DNA of 64,000 nt from Corynebacterium pseudogenitalium (GCF_024453815.1 NZ_CP072934.1:1674001-1738000); one strand, 5' to 3'. Numbered from the stretch's first letter, positions 40,981-50,622 are shown. Notes: generated by a model not told the origin, from the sequence alone. A program made the numbers and translations.

Positions 40981-41962
40981 GACGCCCCAACGCCTTCGGG
41001 TCCTCCTGCCAATTCTTCAACACCTTCAAACGCACATCCAGGTACACGTTCTGACCCACAAGCTCCATAATCTGCTTCCGCGAACGGTGCACAATCCCGC
41101 TCAAACGACGCCCACCAGGCCCCTCAATAATCCGCTTCTGGCCCGGGCGCTCCAAAAACATCACCGCGTAAATCATCATCCGATCCGGACGCTCCGGATC
41201 CGGATGCATCTCATCAATCTGCACCGCCACCGAGTGCGGCAACTCCTCACGCAGCCCACTCAGCGCCTCCTCACGGATCAACTCCTCAATCCGCGCCTCA
41301 ACGCCCTCATCCGTCACCTGATCAACCGGATAAAACCGCGGGCCCTCCGGAAGCTTGCTCACCAACACATCCATCAGCACGTCCAGCTGCACCCGGTCCT
41401 TCGCAGACACCGGCACCAACTCCACGTCCTGCCCCAGATACTCGTGCATCTCCAACAGACGCTCCCCCACCACGTCCTTCGGCACCTTATCCAACTTCGT
41501 CACGATGCCCACGATCGGCGTCTTCGGCTTCGCCGCCCGAATCTCCTCCAAAATGTAGCGATCCCCCGGCCCCAACTTCTCATCCGCAGGCACCGTAAAC
41601 CCAATCACGTCCACATCCTGGTACGTATCCTTCACGATCTCATTCAGCCGCTGCCCCAACAACGTCCGCGGCCGGTGCACCCCCGGCGTATCCACCACAA
41701 TCACCTGCGCATCCTCCCGATTCACCACCCCACGAATCGGCCGACGCGTCGTCTCCGGCTGATCCGCCATAATCGCGATCTTCTCGCCCACCAACGCATT
41801 CATCAGCGTCGACTTGCCCGTATTCGGCCTGCCCACAAAACTCACAAAGCCGGACCGGAACCCCTCCGGTGTCTGCGTGAAGCCCGCGTAGTCGGGGGTG
41901 CTCGCATTTGCGTCAGCTGGTGCGTTAGACAGGTCCGGGAACTCCGGGAAGTTTTCGCTCAT
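40970..41962 (-). CDS. era: GTPase Era
   Basis: A 330-residue GTPase for 16S rRNA/30S maturation. G1 is GRPNTGKSTLMNAL, G2 TTRRPIRGVV, G3 DTPGVHRPRTLL, G4 TKLD; the C-terminal KH domain contains RKQIMELVGQNVYLDVRLKV with its GxxG-like turn. The N-terminus has about 35 extra residues rich in Pro, Asn and Ala before the G domain. It is the first gene of era-recO-uppS; in many actinobacteria it directly follows ybeY and corC, which here lie 2.8 kb upstream, separated by the repeat-flanked nuclease gene and pdxY. Confidence 0.96.
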   Translation of the reverse strand: MSENFPEFPDLSNAPADANASTPDYAGFTQTPEGFRSGFVSFVGRPNTGKSTLMNALVGEKIAIMADQPETTRRPIRGVVNREDAQVIVVDTPGVHRPRTLLGQRLNEIVKDTYQDVDVIGFTVPADEKLGPGDRYILEEIRAAKPKTPIVGIVTKLDKVPKDVVGERLLEMHEYLGQDVELVPVSAKDRVQLDVLMDVLVSKLPEGPRFYPVDQVTDEGVEARIEELIREEALSGLREELPHSVAVQIDEMHPDPERPDRMMIYAVMFLERPGQKRIIEGPGGRRLSGIVHRSRKQIMELVGQNVYLDVRLKVLKNWQEDPKALGRLGF

Positions 41963-42009
41963 AGTGCAGAAGTCTACCCTGCGCTGTTGGCAGTGCAGTG
42001 TTGTCGCTG

Positions 42010-42073
42010 TTGTCGTGCTGTTGTTTTCGTGCTGTTTTCGTGCCGCTTTCGCTCCGATTTCGTGCCGCTTTCA
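42010..42073. repeat. Phased T-tract array
   Basis: TTTTCGTGCTG, TTTTCGTGCCGC, TTTCGCTCCGA and TTTCGTGCCGC follow each other at about 11-12 bases per unit. This close match to one helical turn suggests curved DNA. It stands just before R3 copy a and is mirrored by an A-tract array at 42392-42515. Confidence 0.6.
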
Positions 42074-42180
42074 CTCCGGTGGAGGTGTTAAAGGAGTGCG
42101 ACGCTGGTCGCCAGAAATCGGCCCGGGAAGGTGAAAAAGCGCGACCTGCATCGCACGCTTCTAAGCGCACGCTTTTAGCA
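42074..42180 (+). repeat. R3 palindromic repeat, copy a
   Basis: CTCCGGTGGAGGTGTTAAAG leads into arm GTGCGACGCTGGTCGC (42096-42111), a 29-base core, arm GCGACCTGCATCGCAC (42141-42156) and GCGCACGCTTTTAGC. The arms are inverted with two mismatches in 16. It lies in the 557-base gap 41963-42519, which has no gene. Confidence 0.9.
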
Positions 42181-42284
42181 ACTTGGTGTGCGCTGGAGGC
42201 AAGTTGTAGCGCTGCTGGGTGTCTACGACGGTGCGGAAATGGCGTGCTGCCATCTGAATTCGCGTGATTCTCGTGCCGCTTTCA

Positions 42285-42390
42285 CTCCGGTGGAGATGTT
42301 AAAGGAGTGCGACGCTGGTCGCTGAAAATCGGCCCGGCAGGGTGAAAAAGCGCGACCTGCATCGCACGCTTCTAAGCGCACGCATTTAGC
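42285..42390 (+). repeat. R3 palindromic repeat, copy b
   Basis: Nearly identical to copy a, including the preceding CGTGCCGCTTTCACTCCGG, so the two are direct tandem duplicates about 210 bases apart. Confidence 0.9.
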
Positions 42391-42391
42391 C

Positions 42392-42515
42392 AAATGAGCG
42401 CGAAAACGGGCGCAATTTGAGCGCGAAAGCGGCGCGAAACAGGTTGCGAAAGCGGCGCAAAACGGGCGCGAAACACGTGGCGAAAACCAGAGCGAAACGT
42501 GGAACGAAACGGACG
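42392..42515. repeat. Phased A-tract array (GCGCGAAA units)
   Basis: About ten variants of GCGCGAAAACGG / GCGCGAAAGCG at 11-13 base spacing run up to the stop codon of the nuclease gene. It is the reverse-complement counterpart of the T-tract array at 42010-42073. Confidence 0.65.
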
Positions 42516-42519
42516 CGAG

Positions 42520-43443
42520 CTACCGGCGGGCGCGGTTCAGGGCGGAGTGGACCGTCGATAAGAAAGAGGCGGGGTTGCTTTCCACATCGTGGGGAGAAAA
42601 ACGGATCAGTTCATAGCCGAGATTGCGCAGAGTATCGGCGCGGCGCTTCTCCTTCAGCAGCACATCTGCCGTATCCACGTCGGGGCCAATGTACTTCATG
42701 TTCCCATCGATTTCGATGATCAGTGCGTTTTCCACGAGAAGGTCTACACGGTAGCGCGTCGAGTCTATCCATACGTTGGACAACACATTCCTGAAGCCCG
42801 CGTCTAATAGCACTGCTCTGGTATAGGACTCCGGCGCAGACTCCGGACCGAGCACCGCATACTGAACAGCCTTCCGAGCTGCCCCAATCCCATGAAACCG
42901 GGGAGTCGTGCGCATTAAATACTGCAGCTGTGGCGCGATGAGCGTGCGCGAATAGAGCAGCCAGTCCGCGGCTACGAGTGCGTGTTTAAACCCTGCCTCG
43001 CGGGCAATCTCCAAAAAGGTCCGGTACGGAGTTGTTGTGCTCAGATGCTGGCCTTGCACCACCTCATCCGGCCGAAATCGCGACCGCACGTAGCGTACAT
43101 CCGGCTGCCGAGTCGGCTTCGGCGGCGGGTTGTGCGTCAACATCGAGACCTGAGGCATCGGCTGATTGACCGTCCACATCCCCAGCAGGTGCGCCGCCGC
43201 CCGCCCCGTCACCACCGCAGTCTGCGCAACCGCACCGACAGCGAAGCTCCGCGCCCAGTCACGCTGGTACTGCGGGACCTCCTCAATTATCGACGCCGGC
43301 ACCGCCACCCCCGACGACAACCTCACTAACTCGCCAGAGTCCAAGCGCTCCCGCACCTCGCGGCTCACGTTCACGCAGCTCCGAACGTCAACGAACTCTG
43401 AGCGCAACCGTGTTTTCCAGTCCCCCGTATCCATGCGCCTCAT
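42520..43443 (-). CDS. AbiEi/DUF559-like protein with PD-(D/E)xK nuclease-type C-terminus
   Basis: A 307-residue protein. The N-terminal 190 residues (SGELVRLSSGVAVPASI, TAVVTGRAAAHLLGMWTVNQ) look like AbiEi-type winged-helix domains. The C-terminus contains YRVDLLVENALIIEIDGNMK followed by KRRADTLRNLGYELIRFSP, the D ... E-x-D arrangement of Vsr/DUF559 nucleases. It may be a single-protein nuclease or a relic of a defence or toxin-antitoxin pair; no partner gene is adjacent. R3 repeats stand on both sides, two upstream and two downstream. The protein at 29.0-30.0 kb appears to be a relative with a different C-terminus. Confidence 0.7.
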   Translation of the reverse strand: MRRMDTGDWKTRLRSEFVDVRSCVNVSREVRERLDSGELVRLSSGVAVPASIIEEVPQYQRDWARSFAVGAVAQTAVVTGRAAAHLLGMWTVNQPMPQVSMLTHNPPPKPTRQPDVRYVRSRFRPDEVVQGQHLSTTTPYRTFLEIAREAGFKHALVAADWLLYSRTLIAPQLQYLMRTTPRFHGIGAARKAVQYAVLGPESAPESYTRAVLLDAGFRNVLSNVWIDSTRYRVDLLVENALIIEIDGNMKYIGPDVDTADVLLKEKRRADTLRNLGYELIRFSPHDVESNPASFLSTVHSALNRARR

Positions 43444-43570
43444 TGTGGCAGGTATGTGGTCACCGGCGCCAGGGTTTTTCGGCTTTGCACACCATAGTGT
43501 GCATCCGGGGGCACCCGACCTGGCCGCGAGCGCTGCCTCGAAAACGCCTCAAATACCACCTCGAAAACGT

Positions 43571-43674
43571 TCCGGTGGAGGTGTTAAAGGAGTGCGACGC
43601 TGGTCGCCGAGAATCGGCCCGGCAGGGTGAAAACACGCGACCAGCATCGCACGCTTCTAAGCGCACGCTTTGAG
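43571..43674 (+). repeat. R3 palindromic repeat, copy c
   Basis: TCCGGTGGAGGTGTTAAAGG, arm GTGCGACGCTGGTCGC, core with ATCGGCCCGGCAGG, arm GCGACCAGCATCGCAC. Here the second arm has changed so that one of the two arm mismatches is repaired (GCTGG with CCAGC), which hints at selection for pairing. Confidence 0.9.
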
Positions 43675-43770
43675 CAAAACGGGCGCGAAATGGGCGCAAA
43701 TTAAAGGCAGTTGCGACCCTGCTTTGGCCAAAAACGAGCTGTTTACAGTACTTTCTCCAGCAGTTTTCGC

Positions 43771-43875
43771 TCCGGTGGAGGTATTAAAAGCGTGCGACGC
43801 TGGTCGCCGAGAATCGGCCCGGCAGGATGAAAACACGCGACCTGCATCGCACGCTACTAAGCGCACGCTTTTAGC
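43771..43875 (+). repeat. R3 palindromic repeat, copy d
   Basis: Same layout as copy c, 200 bases further on, followed by GCGCGAAAAGAGCGCGAAAA and a GCCGGCGGAACTGCCGGC hairpin (43903-43922) just before the end of pdxY. Together with copy c it fills the gene-free gap 43444-43929. Confidence 0.9.
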
Positions 43876-43929
43876 AAAATGAGCGCGAAAAGAGCGCGAA
43901 AACGCCGGCGGAACTGCCGGCGCAAACGG

Positions 43930-44781
43930 CTACAGTGCCTCAACCTCGAACTGCAGCTGCGGGTTGGCGTAGGCGTCCTGGGACTCGACGAGCAGGAGCT
44001 CGGCGGAGTCGGAGTCGTAGGTGCGCTTGAGTAGGTCGTAGACGGAGCTGGCGGTCTTGGCCAGGGCGTCGGCGGCGTTGCCGCCGCGCAGGTAGTGGCC
44101 GGTGAAGAGGGCTGCGGTGACGTCGCCGGAGCCGTTGCGCTTGAATGGCAGGCGTGGGGTGCGCACGATCCACTTGCCGTGGTCGTCGACGGCGATCATT
44201 TCGATGGTGTCGGCGGGGGCGTCGGCGCGTTCGACGGAGGTGACGAGGACGGTGGAGGGGCCCATTTCGCGGGCGGCGTCGACGGCGCGGAGGGTGGAGT
44301 CCAGGTCGGTGACGTCTTGTTCTACGAGGTAGCCGAGTTCGAACTGGTTGGGGGTGATGAGGTCGGCGACGGGGACGACGCGGTCGCGGAGGAGGGGCGG
44401 GATGTTGTCGGAGACGAAGCAGCCGGATTTGGCGCTGCCCATGACTGGGTCGCAGGCGTAGATGGCGTCGGGGTTGACGGCTTTGACGCGGGCGACGGTG
44501 TCGATGATGACGTCGGCGATGTCGTCGCCGCCTTGGTAGCCGGAGAGGATGGCGTCGACACGCGGGAGGGCCCCGCGCTCCTCGATGCCGTCGATGATGG
44601 CCGCAACCTCCGTGGCTGGGATCATTGGGCCTTTCCAGGAGCCGTACCCGGTGTGGTTGGAGTAGTTGACGGTGTAGACGGGCCACACTTCGTGGCCGAT
44701 GCGCTGCAGTGGGAAGACTGCGGCGGAGTTGCCTACGTGGCCGTAGGAGACGGCGGACTGGATCGACAAGATATTGCTCAT
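43930..44781 (-). CDS. pdxY: Pyridoxal kinase
   Basis: A 283-residue ribokinase-fold enzyme that phosphorylates pyridoxal for vitamin B6 salvage. Motifs: ILSIQSAVSYGHVGNSAA at the start, TVNYSNHTGYGSWKG, YACDPVMGSAKSGCFV, LITPNQFELGYLV and the anion-hole region KRNGSGDVTAALFTGHYL. The start ATG 44781 is chosen because the long frame above it runs in antisense to the neighbouring gene and has no family similarity. It lies 25 bases behind the CBS-domain gene on the same strand and may be cotranscribed. Confidence 0.94.
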   Translation of the reverse strand: MSNILSIQSAVSYGHVGNSAAVFPLQRIGHEVWPVYTVNYSNHTGYGSWKGPMIPATEVAAIIDGIEERGALPRVDAILSGYQGGDDIADVIIDTVARVKAVNPDAIYACDPVMGSAKSGCFVSDNIPPLLRDRVVPVADLITPNQFELGYLVEQDVTDLDSTLRAVDAAREMGPSTVLVTSVERADAPADTIEMIAVDDHGKWIVRTPRLPFKRNGSGDVTAALFTGHYLRGGNAADALAKTASSVYDLLKRTYDSDSAELLLVESQDAYANPQLQFEVEAL

Positions 44782-44806
44782 GGGGATAAGCGTACAAACC
44801 TGACAG

Positions 44807-46147
44807 CTACTTGTCTTCAGAACCCCCGTCCGAATCTTCCATGGGTGCTTCGGCGGGTTCGGGGACCTCGATGAGCACGCTGCGGGTCTTGATGCGTCCG
44901 CGCCGGTCGCGGCCGCCTTCCGCGGTATAGCGTAGGCCGTCGTGAACGATGGCGGAGCCCGGCAGCGGCACGCGGCCCAGCTCGTAGGACAGCAGGCCTG
45001 CCACGGTGTCGACGGAGTCGGTGACGTCCTCCTCGAAGGTGAGCTCGTAGTCGAGGTTGTCGGCGAGGAAGTCGACGAGGTCGTCGAGAGGCAGGCGTGC
45101 CTGGGCACGCAGGGTGCGCGCGGCGACGAACTCGATTGGGGCGTCTTCGTCGTCGTCGTATTCGTCGGTGATTTCGCCGACGATTTCCTCGAGGAGATCC
45201 TCCATCGTGAGCAGGCCGGCGACGTTGCCGAACTCGTCGATCACGATGGCGATGTGCGTGTTCACCCGCTGCATGTCCTGCAGCAGCACGTCGAGCGGCT
45301 TGGAGTCCGGGATGAACAGTGGGTCGCGCATCAGGGTGGACAGCACGGTGTCCGGCGCCACTGGGGTGCCGGTGGGGCCGAACATGTCCTTCAAATATGC
45401 GACGCCCACAATCTCATCGACGTTCTCCCCGATCACGGGCACGCGGGAATGTCCGGAGCGCACCATCAGCGTGGTTGCCTGGCGGGCCGTCTTCTCCCCC
45501 TCGATCCAGATCATCTCGGGGCGCGGCACCATGATTTGGCGGGCGTGGGTAGAGGCCAGATCGAAGATGTTTTGGATCATGCGGCCCTCGGCGGTTTCCA
45601 CCACGCCTTTCTCCTGGGCGATGTCGACCATCTCGCGCAGCTCCACTTCGGTGGAGTACGGGCCGTCGCGGAAGTCCTCGCCGGGGTGGAACAGGTTGCC
45701 CACCCAGATGAGCAGGCGTGAAACTGGACCGAGGACCCGGTTGACAATGACCAGCCACGGCGCGGCCTTCAGCGAGATCGTGTAGGGGTTGCGGCGTCCA
45801 GCGGTGCGCGCAAATACGCCGATGATACTGAACTGCAGCAGCGTAACCGACGCGACGGCGGCGATGATCGCCCACGCGTCGGAGGGGATCAGATCCATCG
45901 CCAGCATGGCGGCGAAGACCGCTGCAACGGCGTCGAGGACGGTGCGCAGCATGACCAGCATGTTGATTTGGTTGGCGCGGGCGTCGACAACCCGGGCGAG
46001 CGCCTTGGCACCTGAGACGTCGTCCTTGACCATGGTCTCGACGCGCGCGCGCGAAATCGGGGTCAGCGCCGATTCGACCGATCCGAACAGGCCGGAAAGC
46101 AGCAGCGCGAGCACGGCGACGAGGCCGTAGGCAACGGTGAATTCCAT
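44807..46147 (-). CDS. HlyC/CorC family membrane protein (CNNM, CBS and CorC domains)
   Basis: A 446-residue protein. An N-terminal CNNM/DUF21 domain has about four membrane helices (VAVLALLLSGLFGSVESALT ...), then come two CBS motifs (MVPRPEMIWIEGEKTARQAT near 200 and a pair around LMRDPLFIPDSKPL with FGNVAGLLTMEDLLEEIVGE near 310), then a CorC-HlyC domain. The family is linked to magnesium or other cation efflux. It begins one base after ybeY ends and belongs to the dnaJ-rsmE-phoH-ybeY operon. Confidence 0.92.
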   Translation of the reverse strand: MEFTVAYGLVAVLALLLSGLFGSVESALTPISRARVETMVKDDVSGAKALARVVDARANQINMLVMLRTVLDAVAAVFAAMLAMDLIPSDAWAIIAAVASVTLLQFSIIGVFARTAGRRNPYTISLKAAPWLVIVNRVLGPVSRLLIWVGNLFHPGEDFRDGPYSTEVELREMVDIAQEKGVVETAEGRMIQNIFDLASTHARQIMVPRPEMIWIEGEKTARQATTLMVRSGHSRVPVIGENVDEIVGVAYLKDMFGPTGTPVAPDTVLSTLMRDPLFIPDSKPLDVLLQDMQRVNTHIAIVIDEFGNVAGLLTMEDLLEEIVGEITDEYDDDEDAPIEFVAARTLRAQARLPLDDLVDFLADNLDYELTFEEDVTDSVDTVAGLLSYELGRVPLPGSAIVHDGLRYTAEGGRDRRGRIKTRSVLIEVPEPAEAPMEDSDGGSEDK

Positions 46148-46714
46148 TTAGTCGCGGCCCTTCATCATGCGGTCGAGCTCCTCGCGGTCGGCGGCTGAGG
46201 GAAATGCATGGGCACCGGTCGGCTTGGGCTGGTACTCGATGCCGCGTGCCGCCAGCGAGTCGTACCAGTCCGCGAGCAGCTCGTTTTGCAGCGAGAACAT
46301 CTCGCGTTCCTCGTCCGGCATGACGTGGTCGTAGCCGAGCAGGTGCAGCACACCGTGGACGGTGAGCAGGGCGAGCTCGTGGCCGAGGTCGTGGCCTGCC
46401 ATCTCCGCCTGCTTGCGGTCGAAGGCCGGGCACAGGATGATGTCGCCGAGCATCGCCGCGCCGAACGGGGACGCGTCCGGGCGTCCGCCGCCTGGGGTGA
46501 GCTCGTCCATCGGGAAGCTCATGACGTCCGTGGGCCCTTCCAGATCCATCCACCGGACGTGGAGGTCAGCCATGGTGGCTTCGTCGACAAGTGTGATGGT
46601 TGCCTCCGTGTCTGGGTGCACATCCATGGCTTGCAGGGCGAAGGAGCAGACATCGACGAGCATTTCCTCGTTGACGTCCGCCTCCCCCGATTCGTTGAGG
46701 ACTTCAATACTCAC
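46148..46714 (-). CDS. ybeY: rRNA maturation endoribonuclease YbeY
   Basis: A 188-residue metal-dependent RNase for 16S rRNA 3'-end processing and ribosome quality control. The zinc signature H-G-x-L-H-L-x-G-Y-D-H is present as [11 protein letters not shown] near 125, and [17 protein letters not shown] near 55 is the other conserved block. A C-terminal tail of about 35 residues is longer than in E. coli. The start overlaps phoH by four bases, which fits the usual coupling of the two. Confidence 0.95.
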   Translation of the reverse strand: MSIEVLNESGEADVNEEMLVDVCSFALQAMDVHPDTEATITLVDEATMADLHVRWMDLEGPTDVMSFPMDELTPGGGRPDASPFGAAMLGDIILCPAFDRKQAEMAGHDLGHELALLTVHGVLHLLGYDHVMPDEEREMFSLQNELLADWYDSLAARGIEYQPKPTGAHAFPSAADREELDRMMKGRD

Positions 46715-47715
46715 TGTCTTGCCTCTTCTTCGCGTTGTTTTCGTTCGTAGCGTGCGGCGTTGCGCGCGTCGTGCTCGTCGTAGGCCGCGACGATCCGGGA
46801 GATCAGGTGGTGACGCACGACGTCTTCCGCGCGCAGGTCCTGGAAGGAAATGCCCTCGATGTCGCCAAGGATGCGGCGGGCGACGCGCAGGCCGGAGACC
46901 GTACCGCGCGGCAGGTCAACCTGGGAAATATCGCCCGTGACCACCATCTTCGAGCCGAAGCCCAAGCGGGTGAGGAACATCTTCATCTGGGAGCCAGAGG
47001 TGTTCTGGGCCTCGTCGAGGATGACGAACGCGTCCGAGAGGGTGCGCCCGCGCATGTACGCCAGCGGGGCGACCTCAATGATGCCGGCCTCGATAAGCTT
47101 CGGGATGGCTTCCGGGTCCATCATGTCGCGCAGCGCGTCGTAGAGCGGCCGCAGGTAAGGGTCGATCTTGTCGCTGAGCGTGCCCGGCAGGAAGCCGAGC
47201 TTCTCCCCTGCCTCGACGGCGGGGCGGGTCAAAATGATGCGCTTGACCTCTTTATTGTGCAGCGCCTGCACGGCCTTCGCCACGGCCAGGTACGTCTTGC
47301 CGGAGCCGGCCGGGCCGATGCCGAACGTGATGGTGTTGTCGTCGATCGCGTCGACGTAGGCCCGCTGGCCTGCCGTCTTCGGCCGGATGACCTTGCCGCG
47401 CCGCGAGATGATCTCCGCGCCGAGCAGCTCCGCCACCGACTCCGGTGACTCCACCTCCATCAGCGAAATCGCGTGCGTGACGGTATCCGCGGTAATGGGA
47501 ACGCCGCGCCGCGCCATCGACTCGAGCTCGTCGAGCACCCGCAGCGCGTGCGCGACCACCACGGCCGGGCCCCGCACGGTCACCGCGTTGCCGCGGGCGT
47601 GCACGTCGGCGCCGAAGTGTTGGTTGAGCACCCGCAGGTTCGTGTCATTAATACCGAGCACGTCCTGGGTGTATACAGAGTCAAGCTCAATGTTGCGCGT
47701 GACCAAAGGTTCCAT
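46711..47715 (-). CDS. phoH: PhoH-like ATPase
   Basis: A 334-residue protein from ATG 47715. Walker A is [17 protein letters not shown] near 130, Walker [18 protein letters not shown] near 230, and [13 protein letters not shown] follows. The N-terminal part ([20 protein letters not shown]) is a small KH-like domain. PhoH2-type RNA-linked ATPases work with YbeY in ribosome processing; the name refers to phosphate starvation in E. coli. It lies 11 bases behind rsmE. Confidence 0.95.
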   Translation of the reverse strand: MEPLVTRNIELDSVYTQDVLGINDTNLRVLNQHFGADVHARGNAVTVRGPAVVVAHALRVLDELESMARRGVPITADTVTHAISLMEVESPESVAELLGAEIISRRGKVIRPKTAGQRAYVDAIDDNTITFGIGPAGSGKTYLAVAKAVQALHNKEVKRIILTRPAVEAGEKLGFLPGTLSDKIDPYLRPLYDALRDMMDPEAIPKLIEAGIIEVAPLAYMRGRTLSDAFVILDEAQNTSGSQMKMFLTRLGFGSKMVVTGDISQVDLPRGTVSGLRVARRILGDIEGISFQDLRAEDVVRHHLISRIVAAYDEHDARNAARYERKQREEEARQ

Positions 47716-47726
47716 GTCGCCTAACC

Positions 47727-48446
47727 CTACCAGCGCGTCGTTAGCGCGCCGATTGCGCATAGTGCAGCAAAACCGGCGCTGGCGGTGCGCAACACTTCCG
47801 GCCCGAGGGTGACAGCGCGGGCGCCGATGAGCTCGAGCTCATCCTCGCCGATGCCTCCCTCAGGCCCCACGATGAGCCAGATGTCCCGTCCGAACTCGAC
47901 GGTGGTCAGCGGCACGGCCGCGTCTTCGTGAAGCACCAACGCCTGCTTTTCGACGCCCCCTTCGCCCACCTCGGCAAGCAGGTCCTTCAGCTGGTTCGTG
48001 GTCACCGGATCTGCGACCTGCGGCACCCAGGCCCGGCGCGCCTGCTTCGCGGACGCGATCGCCTGGTGCTGCCACTTCTCCACCTGCTTGGCCTGCTTGG
48101 CGGCGGGCCAGCGCGCGATGGTGCGGTGCGAGATCCAGGGGACGATGGCGTCGACACCTCCTTGCACGGCGAGATCGACGGCGAGCTCCGCGCGTTCCGA
48201 CTTCGGCACTGCCTGCACCAGGGTGACGCGCTGCTCGGGCGCGGGCACGGTGCGTACCTCAGTGACGTCGCCGCGCAGCTGCTGCTTGTCGCTGTGACGG
48301 ACAATGACGTCCGCGACGGTGCCGGCGCCGTCGGTCAGCGCGATGCGCTCGCCGGGCTCGATGCGTTTGACGAAGGCGTGCTTCGCCTCGTCGCCGTCGA
48401 GGGTGCCGCTGGCGGGGTTCGGGGTGAGGAAGTACGGAACGCTCAT
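47727..48446 (-). CDS. rsmE: 16S rRNA (uracil-1498-N3) methyltransferase RsmE
   Basis: A 239-residue SPOUT-class methyltransferase. An N-terminal PUA-like part (GDEAKHAFVKRIEPGERIAL) is followed by the trefoil-knot domain with LVQAVPKSERAELAVDLAVQ and IWLIVGPEGGIGEDELELIG, where the knot binds SAM, and LGPEVLRTASAGFAAL at the end. It modifies U1498 of 16S rRNA. It follows dnaJ without a gap. Confidence 0.94.
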   Translation of the reverse strand: MSVPYFLTPNPASGTLDGDEAKHAFVKRIEPGERIALTDGAGTVADVIVRHSDKQQLRGDVTEVRTVPAPEQRVTLVQAVPKSERAELAVDLAVQGGVDAIVPWISHRTIARWPAAKQAKQVEKWQHQAIASAKQARRAWVPQVADPVTTNQLKDLLAEVGEGGVEKQALVLHEDAAVPLTTVEFGRDIWLIVGPEGGIGEDELELIGARAVTLGPEVLRTASAGFAALCAIGALTTRW

Positions 48447-49577
48447 TTAGCGGCGGAACCTGTCGCGCATGCGGGAGAAGAAGCCTTCGTCGCGCTCGTC
48501 GTCGTGGTGGACGCCGGTGGCGTCGCCGCGGGCGTCGCGAAGCTGCTCGAGGCTGCGGCGCTCCTCGCCACTGAGGTGCGTCGGCACGACGACCTGGATG
48601 TGGGCGATCATGTCGCCGTGGCCCTCGGCGCGCAGGCGTGGCATGCCCTCGCCCTCGAGGCGGACCTCGTCGCCGGGCTGGGTGCCGGCCGGGATCTCGA
48701 TGGTGGTCGTGTCACCGGCAAGGTTTTCGACGTCGATGCTGGTGCCCAGCGCGGCGTCGTACATCGGCACGTTCAGGCGCAGGTGCAAGTCGTTGCCGTC
48801 GCGCACGAACGTCGAGTGCGGCGCGGTCTGCACCTCCACGTAGAGGTCACCGGCGGGACCGCCACCGTGGCCGACCTCGCCCTGCCCCGCCATGCGGATG
48901 CGCATCCCGTTGGCGATACCCGCCGGGATCTTCACCTTCAGGTCGCGGGTGGCGCGCACCCGACCGTCGCCGGCGCACTGGCGGCACGGATCCTGGATCA
49001 CTTCGCCGTAGCCGTGGCACTTCGGGCAGTCGTGCGTGGTCATCACGTTGCCCAGGAAGGACTGCTGCACTTCCTGCACCACGCCCTGGCCCGCGCAGTA
49101 GTCACACTGCACGGGCTTCGCCTCAGACTCGGAGCCGGTACCGTGGCACTTCTGGCACAGCACTGCTGTATCGACGGTCACCTCCTTCGTCACGCCCGCG
49201 TAGGCGTCCTCCAGCGTGATCTGGGTGCGAAGCAGGGCGTCATTGCCCGGCTGAACGCGCGAGCGAGGCTCGTGGCTGCGCCCGCCTCCGCCGAAGAAGG
49301 CATCGAAAATGTCGCCGAAGCCCCCGAAGCCGCCGCCACCGGCGCCGCCCATGCCGCCCTGCTCCATCGGGTCGCCGCCGCGGTCCACGATGCTGCGCTT
49401 CGCCGGGTCCAGCAGCACCTCCTGCGCCAGCGAGATCTCGGCGAACTTCTCAGCCGCCTCATCAGACGGGTTCACATCCGGGTGGTACTTGCGGGCGAGC
49501 TTCCGGTACGCCCTCTTAATTTCCTGCTCGGTCGCCTCTCGGTCAACGCCGAGGATGCCGTAATAATCACGAGCCAC
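48447..49577 (-). CDS. dnaJ2: Chaperone DnaJ (second corynebacterial DnaJ, hrcA-linked)
   Basis: A 376-residue type I DnaJ. The J domain is at 1-70 with HPD in KYHPDVNPS, a Gly-rich linker follows ([17 protein letters not shown]), then four zinc repeats [32 protein letters not shown], and the C-terminal substrate domains. It stimulates DnaK. It follows hrcA by 28 bases, so it is probably controlled by the CIRCE/HrcA loop as in other actinobacteria. Confidence 0.95.
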   Translation of the reverse strand: MARDYYGILGVDREATEQEIKRAYRKLARKYHPDVNPSDEAAEKFAEISLAQEVLLDPAKRSIVDRGGDPMEQGGMGGAGGGGFGGFGDIFDAFFGGGGRSHEPRSRVQPGNDALLRTQITLEDAYAGVTKEVTVDTAVLCQKCHGTGSESEAKPVQCDYCAGQGVVQEVQQSFLGNVMTTHDCPKCHGYGEVIQDPCRQCAGDGRVRATRDLKVKIPAGIANGMRIRMAGQGEVGHGGGPAGDLYVEVQTAPHSTFVRDGNDLHLRLNVPMYDAALGTSIDVENLAGDTTTIEIPAGTQPGDEVRLEGEGMPRLRAEGHGDMIAHIQVVVPTHLSGEERRSLEQLRDARGDATGVHHDDERDEGFFSRMRDRFRR

Positions 49578-49605
49578 TAGTTAGTTCCCTTTCAACACTT
49601 CGAAG

Positions 49606-50622
49606 TTATTCGCCCCGCAAAATGCGACTGATGTACTGAGCCACGGTGGCAACCTTTTGCATGGTACCCGGATAGTCCATATGTGTCGGACCGACCACCC
49701 CAAGGCCGCCGAGCGCCTCGTCGCCAGCTCCATATGCAGTACTAACAATGGAGGCCTGAGAAAATTCCTTTTCCTCATTCTCATTGCCAATACTGACCGA
49801 GACGTGCTCCAGCTGCTGCGCGTTCGCCAACAGCTTCAGCACGATCACCTGCTGCTCCAGCGCCTCAATCACGCTGTGCAGATCCACCATCCGGTTCACG
49901 CTCAAGTTCCCGGCGCCCGCGATGAGCAGCCGGTCGGTTGTGGTCTCCACCAGCGTCTCGATGAGCACCGCCGTCGCCCGCTCCACCGCATCCGCGATAA
50001 CCGGCGGCGCCTGCGCGTGCAGCATCTTCAGCGCGGCGGAGGCATCGCGCATCGTCTTGCCCACCAGCACCGTATTGAGCAGGTCCCGCAGCAGGAACAC
50101 CCCGTCGGTGCCCAGCGGCGCGGCGAGCTCCACGTTGCGCTGGTCCACGCGCCCGGTGTCCGTGATCAGCACCAGCAGCAGTCGCGTTGGAGCCAGCGCC
50201 ACCACCTCGCAGTGCTTCACGCGAGACACGTTCAGCGTCGGCAGCTGCACCACCGCCGCCTGGTTCGTCAGCTGGGCCAGCAGCTGCACGCTGCGGCGCA
50301 GCACGTCCTCCATGTCCACGCCGTGCTCAAGGAAGTCCAAAATGGCGTGGCGCTCCGCTGTGGACAGCGGTTTGACGTCGTGGAGGGCGTCGACAAACGC
50401 GCGGTACCCGGCCTCCGTCGGGATGCGCCCCGAGGACGCGTGCGTCTGCGTGATGTAGCCCTCGCGCTCCAGCACGCTCATGTCGTTGCGGATGGTCGCC
50501 GAGCTGACCTTCAGCCCGTGGCGCTCCACCAGCATCTTCGATCCGACGGGTTCCTGCCGCGCAATATAGTCGGCGACGATTGCGCGCAGCACCCGCTGTC
50601 TGCGATCATTCGCTGCACTCAT
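49606..50622 (-). CDS. hrcA: Heat-inducible repressor HrcA
   Basis: A 338-residue repressor. The N-terminal winged helix is [20 protein letters not shown] and [20 protein letters not shown]; the motif [18 protein letters not shown] is also diagnostic. It binds CIRCE and shuts off heat-shock genes, assisted by GroEL. ATG 50622 (third codon of the longer frame) is chosen since its last base is the first base of the CIRCE palindrome, so the repressor would sit right on its own translation start. Confidence 0.95.
   Translation of the reverse strand: MSAANDRRQRVLRAIVADYIARQEPVGSKMLVERHGLKVSSATIRNDMSVLEREGYITQTHASSGRIPTEAGYRAFVDALHDVKPLSTAERHAILDFLEHGVDMEDVLRRSVQLLAQLTNQAAVVQLPTLNVSRVKHCEVVALAPTRLLLVLITDTGRVDQRNVELAAPLGTDGVFLLRDLLNTVLVGKTMRDASAALKMLHAQAPPVIADAVERATAVLIETLVETTTDRLLIAGAGNLSVNRMVDLHSVIEALEQQVIVLKLLANAQQLEHVSVSIGNENEEKEFSQASIVSTAYGAGDEALGGLGVVGPTHMDYPGTMQKVATVAQYISRILRGE

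Noticed and set aside
42520..43443. Complete AbiE toxin-antitoxin pair
   Set aside because: No AbiEii nucleotidyltransferase gene is adjacent on either side; the same holds for the gene at 29046-30047.
42074..43875. Repeated R3 units as a CRISPR array
   Set aside because: The units are about 105 bases with internal palindromes, spaced 200 bases to more than 1 kb apart, and no cas genes are near.
47928..49580. Long open frame opposite rsmE and dnaJ
   Set aside because: It crosses two well-supported genes and has no recognisable domain.
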